DNA of 12,407 nucleotides. Origin: Acidobacteriota bacterium. GTDB lineage: Bacteria; Acidobacteriota; HRBIN11. Location of the stretch: assembly GCA_030550225.1 (NCBI GenBank), contig JAUQPV010000048.1:1-12407 (forward strand), written 5' to 3'. Positions within the stretch are counted from its first letter, which is position 1; the number at the start of each line of letters is the position of its first letter. Under the pieces are notes generated by a model. That model did not search any database. It was not told the origin of the DNA and was given only the letters and a program-made list of their open reading frames with translations. This document shows, piece by piece, positions 1 to 7,097 of this stretch. The translations under genes were made by a program, and so were the position numbers.

Positions 1-134
1 CGGGGAAGTGTCGGCTGGAGCCGCCGGGTCACCAGGCCATGGAGGACCTGTTTTTGCCGAAGCCATCGGTCATAGCCGAACAGATACCAGCCGTTACTCA
101 ACGTCCACCACTGGTAGCCCATGGCCGTCCCCAT
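1..134 (-). CDS. N-terminal part of an unrecognised protein, cut by the left edge
   Basis: An open minus-strand frame enters the window edge and begins after an in-frame TGA at 189-191. Two ATG starts are possible: 134, giving MGTAMGYQWW..., or 122, giving MGYQWW.... The second has a GGGGA stretch about five bases upstream and may be the better start. The visible 40-45 residues are rich in Trp, Tyr, Leu and Arg (GYQWWTLSNGWYLFGYDRWL) and read like ordinary protein, unlike the competing frames here. I do not recognise the family. The gene lies about 185 bases downstream of the glycosyltransferase on the same strand, so it may be the next gene of that cluster, perhaps another envelope or membrane-associated protein. 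That role is inferred from position only. Confidence 0.5.
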   Translation of the reverse strand, partial: MGTAMGYQWWTLSNGWYLFGYDRWLRQKQVLHGLVTRRLQPTLP

Positions 135-318
135 CGGGTGTTCGGTGGGGGCAGTGGATTTGCAGAGCCGTTGGGCTCGTAGGGATCCTCATGGACTGGG
201 CCCTCTCGACCCATCGAGAAAGGCGAACAGCGCATAGCGCACGGCAGGTCAAGAAGGGCATGATCGCCCTCATGGTTCTGCTTTCTCTTCACCCGACACC
301 CGGTCCCGACACCGAATA
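135..318. other. intergenic gap between the glycosyltransferase and the next minus-strand gene
   Basis: No credible gene is seen. On the minus strand a small hairpin at about 257-272 (AGGGC, six-base loop, GCCCT) is followed by a T-rich TTCTTG. It could be a weak terminator for the glycosyltransferase gene that stops at 319. The bases just past that stop (about 290-303) hold two near-identical heptamers, CACCCGA and CACCCGG, which may be a decayed trace of the period-7 repeats found elsewhere in the window. Confidence 0.35.
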
Positions 319-2742
319 TCACGGCCCTTCCGGCCAGACTTGCCAGGCATCCAACCGCAGGCCCGGCCCCGGATTGATCCAGAGGAAGGTATACGGCCCC
401 GCCTCAGGATTGATTTCCGTCCAATCGTAGACCTCATAGTGGCCCGAGGGTTCGACCCGGAAGGTCTTTCGGACGCGAAGGCGACCGATGCGATCCAGGA
501 CCCAGCCGGGGAGGTCCAGGGTCCCGGCGGTCTCGTTCCGGACCCGGAGTCGCAAGTGCCACCGGCCGGCCGGCAGGTCCATTGTCCAGACGCACAAGGC
601 CTGACCGACGCGGCTCCACGACCGGACGGCGACGGCTTGGGACGCCTGGGGGTCCCATACGGGGAGGCCGCCCTCCCGGGGACACCGTTCGAATTCGATG
701 ACCGTATCGACCGAAGGGAGGGGCCGACCGGGCGGACCAGGGGCTTCGTCGGGTCGAAGTCGGACCGTTTCCACTTGGCCCGGCTCGAATCGATACTTGG
801 AACCCCGGGGGAGTCGCCCTTCGTGGGACCATAGAGGATCCGTGTTCTCGATGACGACTGAAACGGTCCCATCCGGATGGGTTTCCGTCCTTCGGACCCA
901 CAGACCGGGTATCGGCGGCGGAAACCGGCTCCACAGCTCGACCCGCCGATTCCGAAGGGGGAAGAACAGGAGGAACCGAACCCGCTCCGACTCGTCGGGC
1001 CGGGACGAAAGATAGGCCAGGTTCCCCAGGAGTTGGTCCCGGTCGTCGGGAAAGTCGACCAGCACGAAGTGGGTAATCCCGAGGCGGTCGAGGACGCCGG
1101 CTTCCCAGTTGAGCTTCCGGGGCTCATAGATGGGATGGGCCCGAAAGGGTGTCTCCAAGGCCAGGGTCGGGCTGAAATTACCCGTCAGGACGCTCTCGGG
1201 CGGGAGGTACTCGGCCAGAAATCGGGAAAAGTCCCGCAGACGGGTCGAGGGTCCGTACCGCCACCAATGGACGGCCCAAGCGGCTTGGGCCAGGACTTCC
1301 GCTCCGATCAAGACGGAGACCCCGGCGATGACCCAGGGCCTTGGCCGACCGGTTTCGGGACCGACGCGGGCAAGGGCTACCATCGAAGCCATCGCTGGGT
1401 TCGAAGGCCCTGGAGACCGGGTCCTCCGGCCTTTCCATCTCCGCCTGAGGCTGACCCCCAGGAGGGTCCCGACCGTCGCCAGGGCGGCCAGCAGGGCCAG
1501 GGTCTGGTAGGCCCCGTAGTAATTTTGGGGAAACGGTCGGGTGTCGTAATTCAAGAGTGATGGCCACCAGTCCCGAAGGATATAGAAGACGCCCGAGTTC
1601 AGGATCGTCTTGATGACCTCACACCACCACAGGAAATACCAGGGCGCCCATCGCCACGAGCCGGCGAAGCCGAACGACCCGGCGGCGATTCGGTAGAGAC
1701 CCGTCAGGGCCAGGAAGAACATTGCCAGGAAAGCCGGGAGCCAAAACCGGAGGTACCGGTAGTACAGGAGGCTGTAAGCCCCGAACTCGGTCACGAACCA
1801 CAGCCAGGCGAGTCGCTCAAGGGGCACCGTCGGCCCGCCGCCCAGGCGGCGGATCGGGATCATCAAGACCTGAAGGGCTCCGACCAACGTCAGGACGGGC
1901 ATATACCGAAGCATATAGGCCGCCCCGGGCTCTGTCCAGAGGTGACGGAGGACGTCCAGCCAGGACCGGGGCCGCCGGAGGTCCCAGTCCCATCCGAAGA
2001 ACATACGAAACACATCCCGGTGAGGCCAAAAGAGGAAGAGACCCCAGGCCAGGAAGCCGAGGCCCAGGCCCCACAAGAGCCAACGGTACCGGTTCCACGC
2101 CTGTCGGAGGGACCGACCCTCCCGTTCGACGGCCACGTCGAGAGAGGCCAGCAGGAGGGCCAGCGTAAAGGGATGGGTCAGGCTCTTGGTCATGTAGGCC
2201 AGGGCCGTCGCCAAGCCGGCTCCAAGCCAGGACCGGGGCCGCTCGACCCCCCGGAGCCAGAGATATACGGCCAGGGCCAGAAAGAAGAGGAGCTCGCTGG
2301 TCCGATTTCCGATACGGGCGTAGGTCCAGTGCAGATAGTGAATCCCCAGGAGGACCATCCCGAGATAGGCCCACAGGAAGCCGAAAGTCCGGTATAGGAC
2401 GGCGAACACGACCCCCAGGGTCAGGCTCGAGAAGAAGGCCGGCACGACCTGCGTTTGCCAGTAGCCGACCCCCAGGAGACGATAGCTCAGGTAGGTGAAG
2501 AGATGGGGCACGGGGTTTAAATACATGAGGTTCCATTCGTCGAGCGTCCAGCGGCCCGTCAGGACCTTGTTGCGGGCGTTGACGGCGTAGTTGCCCGAAT
2601 CGACGAGTTCGCCCCAACTCCAGTCCAGGTCTTCTGGGGCGTCGTAGGCCAGAAAGGCCCAGCGGGGTACGCACAGGAGGAGCCACGTGACGACGACCAG
2701 GAGCTGTCGCCGGTAGGACGGACCAGGAGATACCACTAACAT
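319..2742 (-). CDS. GT-C fold membrane glycosyltransferase (ArnT/PMT-like) with soluble C-terminal domain
   Basis: The 807-residue protein is a polytopic inner-membrane protein. The first membrane helix is at about residues 13-33. It is followed by an outward loop with the acidic motif VDSGNYAVNARN, whose Asp48 sits where ArnT/PMT-family enzymes keep their catalytic acid (usually D-E/x-x-x-Y). About ten further hydrophobic segments run to roughly residue 495. The remaining 310 residues or so are soluble and rich in Trp, Arg and beta-prone sequence, resembling a carbohydrate-binding or jelly-roll domain at the periplasmic face. Such enzymes transfer a sugar from a polyprenyl-phosphate donor to lipid, protein or glycan acceptors; the substrate here cannot be told. 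No Shine-Dalgarno sequence precedes the ATG at 2742, and a GTG at 2736 is an alternative. It follows rtcA by 124 bases on the same strand. The family assignment at clan level is fairly sure; specificity is unknown. Confidence 0.8.
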   Translation of the reverse strand: MLVVSPGPSYRRQLLVVVTWLLLCVPRWAFLAYDAPEDLDWSWGELVDSGNYAVNARNKVLTGRWTLDEWNLMYLNPVPHLFTYLSYRLLGVGYWQTQVVPAFFSSLTLGVVFAVLYRTFGFLWAYLGMVLLGIHYLHWTYARIGNRTSELLFFLALAVYLWLRGVERPRSWLGAGLATALAYMTKSLTHPFTLALLLASLDVAVEREGRSLRQAWNRYRWLLWGLGLGFLAWGLFLFWPHRDVFRMFFGWDWDLRRPRSWLDVLRHLWTEPGAAYMLRYMPVLTLVGALQVLMIPIRRLGGGPTVPLERLAWLWFVTEFGAYSLLYYRYLRFWLPAFLAMFFLALTGLYRIAAGSFGFAGSWRWAPWYFLWWCEVIKTILNSGVFYILRDWWPSLLNYDTRPFPQNYYGAYQTLALLAALATVGTLLGVSLRRRWKGRRTRSPGPSNPAMASMVALARVGPETGRPRPWVIAGVSVLIGAEVLAQAAWAVHWWRYGPSTRLRDFSRFLAEYLPPESVLTGNFSPTLALETPFRAHPIYEPRKLNWEAGVLDRLGITHFVLVDFPDDRDQLLGNLAYLSSRPDESERVRFLLFFPLRNRRVELWSRFPPPIPGLWVRRTETHPDGTVSVVIENTDPLWSHEGRLPRGSKYRFEPGQVETVRLRPDEAPGPPGRPLPSVDTVIEFERCPREGGLPVWDPQASQAVAVRSWSRVGQALCVWTMDLPAGRWHLRLRVRNETAGTLDLPGWVLDRIGRLRVRKTFRVEPSGHYEVYDWTEINPEAGPYTFLWINPGPGLRLDAWQVWPEGP

Positions 2743-2866
2743 CCGACGTCGGGCTCACCCGGGGCGATTCAGATGTCCATCATTGTGGCCGGACGTCCCG
2801 GACAGATGCAAGCCATGACAAGAGGTGGGATGGGAAGTCAGGTCCCAGGAAAGAGACCTTCCTCAT
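2743..2866. other. spacer between rtcA and the glycosyltransferase
   Basis: This 124-base gap has no gene. A perfect 10-base palindrome, CCGACGTCGG (2743-2752), touches the glycosyltransferase start codon. A second GACGTC-centred near-palindrome (2789-2801) lies 47 bases away. A weak minus-strand promoter (TTGCAT at 2811-2806, then CACAAT at 2787-2782 after 18 bases) could give the glycosyltransferase its own transcription start. Both readings are tentative because GACGTC is frequent in this GC-rich DNA. Confidence 0.25.
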
Positions 2867-3928
2867 TCACGGCCGAGTCACCGTGATGAGGCCGTCTTCT
2901 CGAACGTCCCACCGGGCCTCGGGTAGGAACTGACGGGCCACGTACAGGCTGGCCCGCGTGTGGGGCGTGATGGCCGACGTCCGGAGGCACCCCCCGGTCC
3001 ACGCCAGAAAGGGCACAAGCTGGTCGGCCAGGTGGCGGTCCGCGCAGGCGCCGGCGTCGAGTTCCTCCAGCAGGGCTTGGGCGGCCCGGACGCCGACGGT
3101 CTCGGCCGGCACGCCCCGTTCGCCAAGGGCCGAGGCTCCGAGGCGGTACTCGACGGTCGGGTCGTCCACGTCCTGCAGGACAGCCCACAGGACGATCCCA
3201 GCCCCGGGCGAAGCCGTTTCCTGATAGTCCACCCGAACCGACACAGGGACGTCAGGCGGCCGCCGTAGGGCGTTGACGGCCGACTCCCGCATTCGCTCGG
3301 CCACGCGAGCCGACCGCAGGTGGTGGGAGGCGTGGGCCACGCCCTCCATTCGGACGAGCCGTCCCGAGCCGTCCAGCCGAAGGGGCGTCGGCGGGGCTCC
3401 GTGGGGCTGGGCCCGAAACTCGACGTGACCCCCACCAGCCGGGTAGTAACCCCGTCGGAACAAGCGAAACGAGACCTGAGCCCAACGTTGGAGGTGAAAC
3501 AGTAAGACGGCCTCAAAATAATCAGCTGGGATGCTCCAAGGCACGTCCGTCCCGCCCCGGACGACCCACCGGGTTTCGACCGGGCCCATCACGACGGGCA
3601 GAAGGACAGCCTGCAAAAGGAGGGTCACTGAACCGGCCGTGCCGATGTCGATCTCGTAATCACCCGGTCGGATGGGACCCGGCTCGAACGTCAGCTCTGT
3701 CGAGCCGACCGAGTCTCCACGGACCCGGGCCCCGCACAGGCGGGCGGCCGCCCGGACACCGTGCAGATGCTGGGGCCGCAGGCCCGGCTGGGGTCGGTTT
3801 GCCCGGATATGCTGGATCCGGAAAGGCCGACCCGTCAGGACACTGAAGCCCAACGCATGCCGCAGGATCGAGCCGCCGCCTTCCTCTTCCCGTCCGTCCA
3901 GTTCGACCCAGTCCGCAAGATGGCGCAT
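2867..3928 (-). CDS. rtcA: RNA 3'-terminal phosphate cyclase
   Basis: The enzyme converts an RNA 3'-phosphate to a 2',3'-cyclic phosphate through ATP-dependent adenylylation of an active-site His. It acts in the cytoplasm in RNA repair or end processing. Family motifs appear in order: DGREEEGGGSILRHALG (about 11-27), RPQPGLRPQHL (45-55), GSTELTFEPG, DIGTAGSVTLLLQ, GGTDVPWSIPADYFEAV and RRGYYPAGGG. Near the end comes HLADQLVPFLAWTGG and then TPHTRASLYVARQFLP. His323 in PHTRAS aligns with the adenylylated His (His309 of E. coli RtcA); the usual following Asn position is Ser here. The length (353 residues) is normal. The start is supported by the family's N-terminus, but no Shine-Dalgarno sequence precedes it; an inverted-repeat element lies in the leader. 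No rtcB ligase or rtcR regulator is next to it, unlike in enterobacteria. Confidence 0.93.
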   Translation of the reverse strand: MRHLADWVELDGREEEGGGSILRHALGFSVLTGRPFRIQHIRANRPQPGLRPQHLHGVRAAARLCGARVRGDSVGSTELTFEPGPIRPGDYEIDIGTAGSVTLLLQAVLLPVVMGPVETRWVVRGGTDVPWSIPADYFEAVLLFHLQRWAQVSFRLFRRGYYPAGGGHVEFRAQPHGAPPTPLRLDGSGRLVRMEGVAHASHHLRSARVAERMRESAVNALRRPPDVPVSVRVDYQETASPGAGIVLWAVLQDVDDPTVEYRLGASALGERGVPAETVGVRAAQALLEELDAGACADRHLADQLVPFLAWTGGCLRTSAITPHTRASLYVARQFLPEARWDVREDGLITVTRP

Positions 3929-3938
3929 GACTCATATC

Positions 3939-3991
3939 GGCTCATAGGTCATAGCCCGTCGCACATGGCTATTCCCCATGCCTCATGAGCC
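3939..3991. repeat. nested inverted repeat between dedA and rtcA
   Basis: The outer arms GGCTCAT (3939-3945) and ATGAGCC (3985-3991) are extended by AGG/CCT with one bulged base. The inner arms ATAGCC (3951-3956) and GGCTAT (3967-3972) enclose a ten-base loop. The left side has a period of seven (GGCTCAT then AGGTCAT), like the arrays elsewhere in the window. The element occupies most of the 78-base spacer and lies about 11 bases upstream of the rtcA start codon. In a dedA-rtcA transcript it would form a stem-loop that could block or separate expression of rtcA. Confidence 0.6.
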
Positions 3992-4006
3992 AACGGGCCT
4001 ACCGGC

Positions 4007-4690
4007 CTACTCGACCGAGGGAGAACTCGAGACCCGTCGGGGCACTTCGGGCGGCACCGTCCGTAGAGGCTGCCGGGCCGCCCGCCCGTTGCGCCAGGCC
4101 TCGATGATACCCGGCAAGATCGATAGGAACACGACGAGGGCGATGACCCAATGGAGGTACTTCTGGATATCCGGCACGACACGGCCCAGCGTATAACCCG
4201 TCAGGACCATACTGAAGACCCATAGGAGACCGCCTACGACATTATACGTCACGAAACGTCGGTACCGCATCAGGGCCGCCCCGGCCACGGCCGGCGCAAA
4301 AGTCCGGACGATGGGCACGAATCGGGCCAGGACGATGGTCTTGGCCCCGTACTTCTCGTAAAAGGCGTGAGCTCGCTCCAAATGCGACCGGCGAAACCAC
4401 CGACTGTCCGGCCGCCGGTACAGGGCCTCGCCGGCCCGGCGCCCGATCCCGTAGCCGACCTGGTCCCCGACGATGGCCGCCAGGGCCGTCAGGCCCAACA
4501 GCAGGCTCAAATCCAGGTGACCGGCGGCCGCCAGGATACCGGCCGTCACTAAGAGAGAGTCCCCGGGCAGAAAGAAGCCGACAAACAGGCCCGTCTCGAC
4601 GAATACGACCAGGGCGACCCCCAGGACACCCCCCCATTGGATGATGGCTTGCACGTCCGTGATGGTGCGAAGCCACTCGGGTAGGATCAT
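4007..4690 (-). CDS. DedA-family (SNARE-associated/VTT) inner-membrane protein
   Basis: The 227-residue polytopic membrane protein has the DedA signature throughout. The re-entrant segment VETGLFVGFFLPGDSLL carries Glu32 and Asp44. VGDQVGYGIGRRAG, HAFYEKYGAKTIVLARFVPIVRTFAPAVAG (Arg123 and Arg129) and YNVVGGLLWVFSMVLTGYTLG follow. The acidic pair and the six-spaced arginine pair match residues required in E. coli YqjA (Glu39, Asp51, Arg130, Arg136). DedA proteins maintain envelope integrity, proton-dependent homeostasis and recycling of lipid carriers such as undecaprenyl phosphate; which of these applies here is not visible. The C-terminal 25 residues are basic and probably cytosolic. A strong Shine-Dalgarno GGAGG lies seven bases before the ATG at 4690. 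It is the first of a minus-strand run with rtcA and a polyprenol-type glycosyltransferase. A lipid-carrier link to the latter is attractive but only inference. Confidence 0.92.
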   Translation of the reverse strand: MILPEWLRTITDVQAIIQWGGVLGVALVVFVETGLFVGFFLPGDSLLVTAGILAAAGHLDLSLLLGLTALAAIVGDQVGYGIGRRAGEALYRRPDSRWFRRSHLERAHAFYEKYGAKTIVLARFVPIVRTFAPAVAGAALMRYRRFVTYNVVGGLLWVFSMVLTGYTLGRVVPDIQKYLHWVIALVVFLSILPGIIEAWRNGRAARQPLRTVPPEVPRRVSSSPSVE

Positions 4691-4803
4691 AAGCCCTCCT
4701 CCGTCTGACCATCGAGGCGAGGCCTTGGTCTAAGGGACAAGGGGCGAGCCAAAAGCATAGGGCTTAGAGCTCGGTGTACCATACCCTATACGCTTTGTGC
4801 TGC

Positions 4804-4809
4804 ATTGTA
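4804..4809 (-). promoter_or_regulatory. possible -10 element for the DedA gene
   Basis: The minus strand reads TACAAT here, one base from the sigma70 consensus, about 115 bases upstream of the DedA start codon. The hexamer 17 bases upstream (CTGGAC) is a poor -35. The placement in the divergent intergenic region suits a promoter, but the support is thin. Confidence 0.3.
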
Positions 4810-4923
4810 GCGAAAACCGTCCAGAAGTCCAGTCCCGCGGCATCGGTGAAGGTCCGGGGTGTCGTGAGCACGAGTCAGCCGTCACCCTTGAACTTCCCGA
4901 TTCTCTGAGGTCAGCGGGCCGGG

Positions 4924-4929
4924 TATAAT
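4924..4929 (+). promoter_or_regulatory. -10 element of the M1 peptidase gene
   Basis: A perfect TATAAT hexamer lies at the right end of the divergent region. The hexamer 17 bases upstream (TTCTCT, 4901-4906) is only a weak -35; TTGAAC at 4888-4893 is too far away. Transcription would start near 4936, giving a leader of about ten bases before the ATG at 4947 or about 30 before the TTG at 4965. Confidence 0.5.
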
Positions 4930-4946
4930 GCAGGCACGACGAGCCC

Positions 4947-6905
4947 ATGAGACGGAGGAAAGCCTTGAAGGTGTGGACCCTGCCAGTCGTCCGATGGGGC
5001 CTGGGGGTCGGCCTCGGGGTCGTCCTGGGAGCGATCCCCGGCCACGCCGGCGGGCCCTGGTTTGCCGAGCCTCGCAGTGATCGCATCGTTCATTACGAAC
5101 TCCAAGCCCATCTTCGGCCGGCCGACCGGACCGTCACGGGCCGGGCCCGTCTGGCGTGGCGGAACGCGACCCGTCAGCCAGTCCCGAAGCTGTGCTTCCA
5201 CATGTACATGAACGCCTTCCAAAATGGGGACACGCTGTTCATGCGGGAGGGCGGCGGCCCCTTGGGAAGGGTCCGGCTCCCCAAGGAGCCGGAAGCCTGG
5301 GGGTGGGTCGAGCTCCAGCGCATCCGCCAGACCGATGGGGCCGACTTGTCCTTCACCTATGAGGCCGACGGGACCGTCCTGTGGGTCACGCTCCCTCGAC
5401 CCGTGGGACCCGGGGAGACGATTCGTCTGGAGTATGAATTCGAGACCCGTTTGCCTCGTATCTTCGCCCGGACGGGGTACGCCGGCTCGTTCTTCATGGT
5501 CGCCCAGTGGTTTCCGAAGGTCGGCGTCTTGGAAGAACGGGGCTGGAACTGTCACCCCTTCCATGCGAACAGCGAGTTCTATGCCGACTTCGGCGTCTAC
5601 GACGTGGAAATTCGGGTCCCCCGGGCCTTCGTCGTCGGTGCCACCGGGGAGGAGGTCGCCCGTCGGGACGAGCCGACGGGGGAGACGACGTATCGGTATC
5701 ACGCCGAGGACGTCCACGACTTCGCCTGGACGGCCTCGCCGCTATTCCGGGAGCTTCAGGACCGCTGGCGCCATGTCCGAATTCGGATTCTCTATCCACC
5801 CGGTCATGAGGCGGGTGCTCGCCGGATCCGGTCGGCCGTCCGGGCCGCCCTGGACCTCACGGCCGAGTGGTACGGTCCTTACCCCTATCCGGTCCTGACG
5901 GTCGTTGAGCCGCCGCTCTATGGCCTCGCCGCCGCCGGGATGGAGTACCCGACCCTATTTACCGTCGGTCTGGGGATTCAGCTCCCGACCTGGCTTCGAT
6001 TCCCCGAGGCCATCGCCGTCCACGAATTTGGTCATCAGTATTGGTACGGCCTGGTCGCCAACAACGAGTTCGAGGCCGCCTGGATGGACGAGGGCCTGAA
6101 TTCTTACATGGAAGCCAAAATCATGAATCGGCTGTACGGGGCCCGCTCGACTCGCCTACCCGTCCTCGGCCTCTGGGGCTGGCACCACGACGGGGCGATG
6201 GCCCCGGAGGCCTTTTCGACGGACCCGTCCAACACGTATGCCTGGCAGTTTGCCAACCGGGCCAGCTACAATGCCAATTCGTACACTAAACCCATGTTGG
6301 CGCTCTTGACCCTGGAGCGCCTTTACGGGTCGGACGAAGTCACGCGGGCGCTCCGGGCCTACTTTCGGGCCTGGCAGTTCCGGCACCCCTATCCGGAAGA
6401 CTTCTTCCGCGCTATGCAAGTCCATCTGGGTGAAGCGGCCGCCGAATTCCTTCGGAAAGCCCTGAACACGACAGACGCCATCGACTTCCGGGTCGCCGAG
6501 GTCCGATGCGTGCCCGTCCGGCGCTCGCCCGGATTTTACGGCTATGGAACCCAGCGACGATGGCAGACGCTTGAGAAGGTCCCAAATCGGTGGAAGTGTA
6601 GCGTCCTAATCCGGCGGATCGGGACGTGGGCCGTGCCCGTCGAGGTCCAAATCCGCTTTCGGGACGGTCAGGTCACGACGTTTGTCTGGGACGGGGAGCG
6701 GCGGTGGTTTCGATGGGCACCCGATACCGAGTGGGCGGCCCCTATCGAGCGGGTCGACATCGACCCCCGAGGCCAGTGGCTCCTGGAGACCCACCGGGTC
6801 GACAACGGCTGGGTCCGCTCGACGCCCCGCCAGCTCCAGGGCCTGAAGAATCGCCTGTGGGGCTGGCTCCTTTACGGGCTGGCGACGGTCGTCACGCTGG
6901 GGTGA
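4947..6905 (+). CDS. secreted M1-family (gluzincin) metallopeptidase with C-terminal membrane anchor
   Basis: The product is a zinc aminopeptidase-type enzyme of family M1. An N-terminal signal peptide runs to about residue 35 (hydrophobic stretch ending in PGHAG). A beta-sandwich N-domain follows, then the catalytic domain with AAGMEYP (331-335, in the place of the GxMEN substrate motif) and HEFGH (His359, Glu360, His363). WMDEGLNSYME supplies the third zinc ligand, Glu382, giving HEXXH-x18-E. Tyr446 in NSYTKPM is the likely transition-state Tyr. After about residue 500 comes a beta-rich domain. The last 15-20 residues are hydrophobic (LWGWLLYGLATVVTLG) and may anchor the protein. It probably acts in the periplasm or at the cell surface. 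Two starts compete: ATG at 4947 lacks a Shine-Dalgarno, while TTG at 4965 has GGAGG six bases upstream (4954-4958); both retain the signal peptide. The gene is divergent from the DedA gene and convergent with gyrB. Confidence 0.9.
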   Translation: MRRRKALKVWTLPVVRWGLGVGLGVVLGAIPGHAGGPWFAEPRSDRIVHYELQAHLRPADRTVTGRARLAWRNATRQPVPKLCFHMYMNAFQNGDTLFMREGGGPLGRVRLPKEPEAWGWVELQRIRQTDGADLSFTYEADGTVLWVTLPRPVGPGETIRLEYEFETRLPRIFARTGYAGSFFMVAQWFPKVGVLEERGWNCHPFHANSEFYADFGVYDVEIRVPRAFVVGATGEEVARRDEPTGETTYRYHAEDVHDFAWTASPLFRELQDRWRHVRIRILYPPGHEAGARRIRSAVRAALDLTAEWYGPYPYPVLTVVEPPLYGLAAAGMEYPTLFTVGLGIQLPTWLRFPEAIAVHEFGHQYWYGLVANNEFEAAWMDEGLNSYMEAKIMNRLYGARSTRLPVLGLWGWHHDGAMAPEAFSTDPSNTYAWQFANRASYNANSYTKPMLALLTLERLYGSDEVTRALRAYFRAWQFRHPYPEDFFRAMQVHLGEAAAEFLRKALNTTDAIDFRVAEVRCVPVRRSPGFYGYGTQRRWQTLEKVPNRWKCSVLIRRIGTWAVPVEVQIRFRDGQVTTFVWDGERRWFRWAPDTEWAAPIERVDIDPRGQWLLETHRVDNGWVRSTPRQLQGLKNRLWGWLLYGLATVVTLG

Positions 6906-7097
6906 TGCAGGTGTTGGGTGTTCAGTGCTGGGTGTTAGGTATAAAAGACCACGGACCCCCGACCATAGACCTGTTTCGGAAGCCTGGTTCGCTTCATCGA
7001 GACGAGGGATTCCGATGGCTCCGTCAGGTCTGTGGTCTATGGTCTGTGGTCGGTAGTCTCTTTGGCCCAACACCCAGCACCCAAGACCGAACGCCGA
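6906..7097. repeat. large hairpin-forming element built of inverted heptamer arrays
   Basis: This element fills the gap between the convergent M1 gene and gyrB. The outer left array (6910-6944) has five units of seven, GGTGTTG-like. The outer right array (7066-7093) has four units, CCCAACA-like, and is its reverse complement at 22 of 27 positions, with a perfect 12-base match between 6925-6936 and 7069-7080. The inner left array (6947-6974) is GACCnnn four times. The inner right array (7025-7058) is nnnGGTC-like and complementary at 22 of 27 positions. Between them a centre of about 51 bases has its own stem (CGGAAGCC at 6977-6984 with GGCTCCG at 7017-7023) and an alternative small hairpin, GAAGC-loop-GCTTC. 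Either strand could fold, so it may end transcription from both sides, although no long T-run is present. Confidence 0.85.
6968..6998 (+). repeat. dispersed 31-base core repeat, copy 1
   Basis: These 31 bases, starting GACCTGTTTCGGAAGCC, recur at 12202-12232 with only two differences (T/C at 6984+1 in the hairpin loop and A/G near the end). The core includes GAAGC, a seven-base loop and GCTTC, so both differences leave the stem intact. It follows directly on a GACCnnn array in both copies. Confidence 0.85.

Noticed and set aside
8..430. Plus-strand open frame of 140 codons at the left end
   Set aside because: It overlaps the end of the glycosyltransferase, has low-complexity Ser/Gly/Pro-rich composition and no family likeness; the minus-strand frame at 1-134 reads more like protein.
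2743..2801. Paired GACGTC palindromes as operator sites
   Set aside because: GACGTC-type words recur often in the surrounding GC-rich coding DNA, so two near a start codon are weak evidence.
4911..5717. Minus-strand open frame of 268 codons over the M1 gene
   Set aside because: It is antisense to a gene with clear catalytic motifs and signal peptide; its composition is that of a complementary frame.
6906..7097. Insertion sequence or miniature transposon
   Set aside because: There is no transposase and no clear target-site duplication, and the ends are array units rather than defined terminal repeats. A mobile origin is not excluded but cannot be shown.
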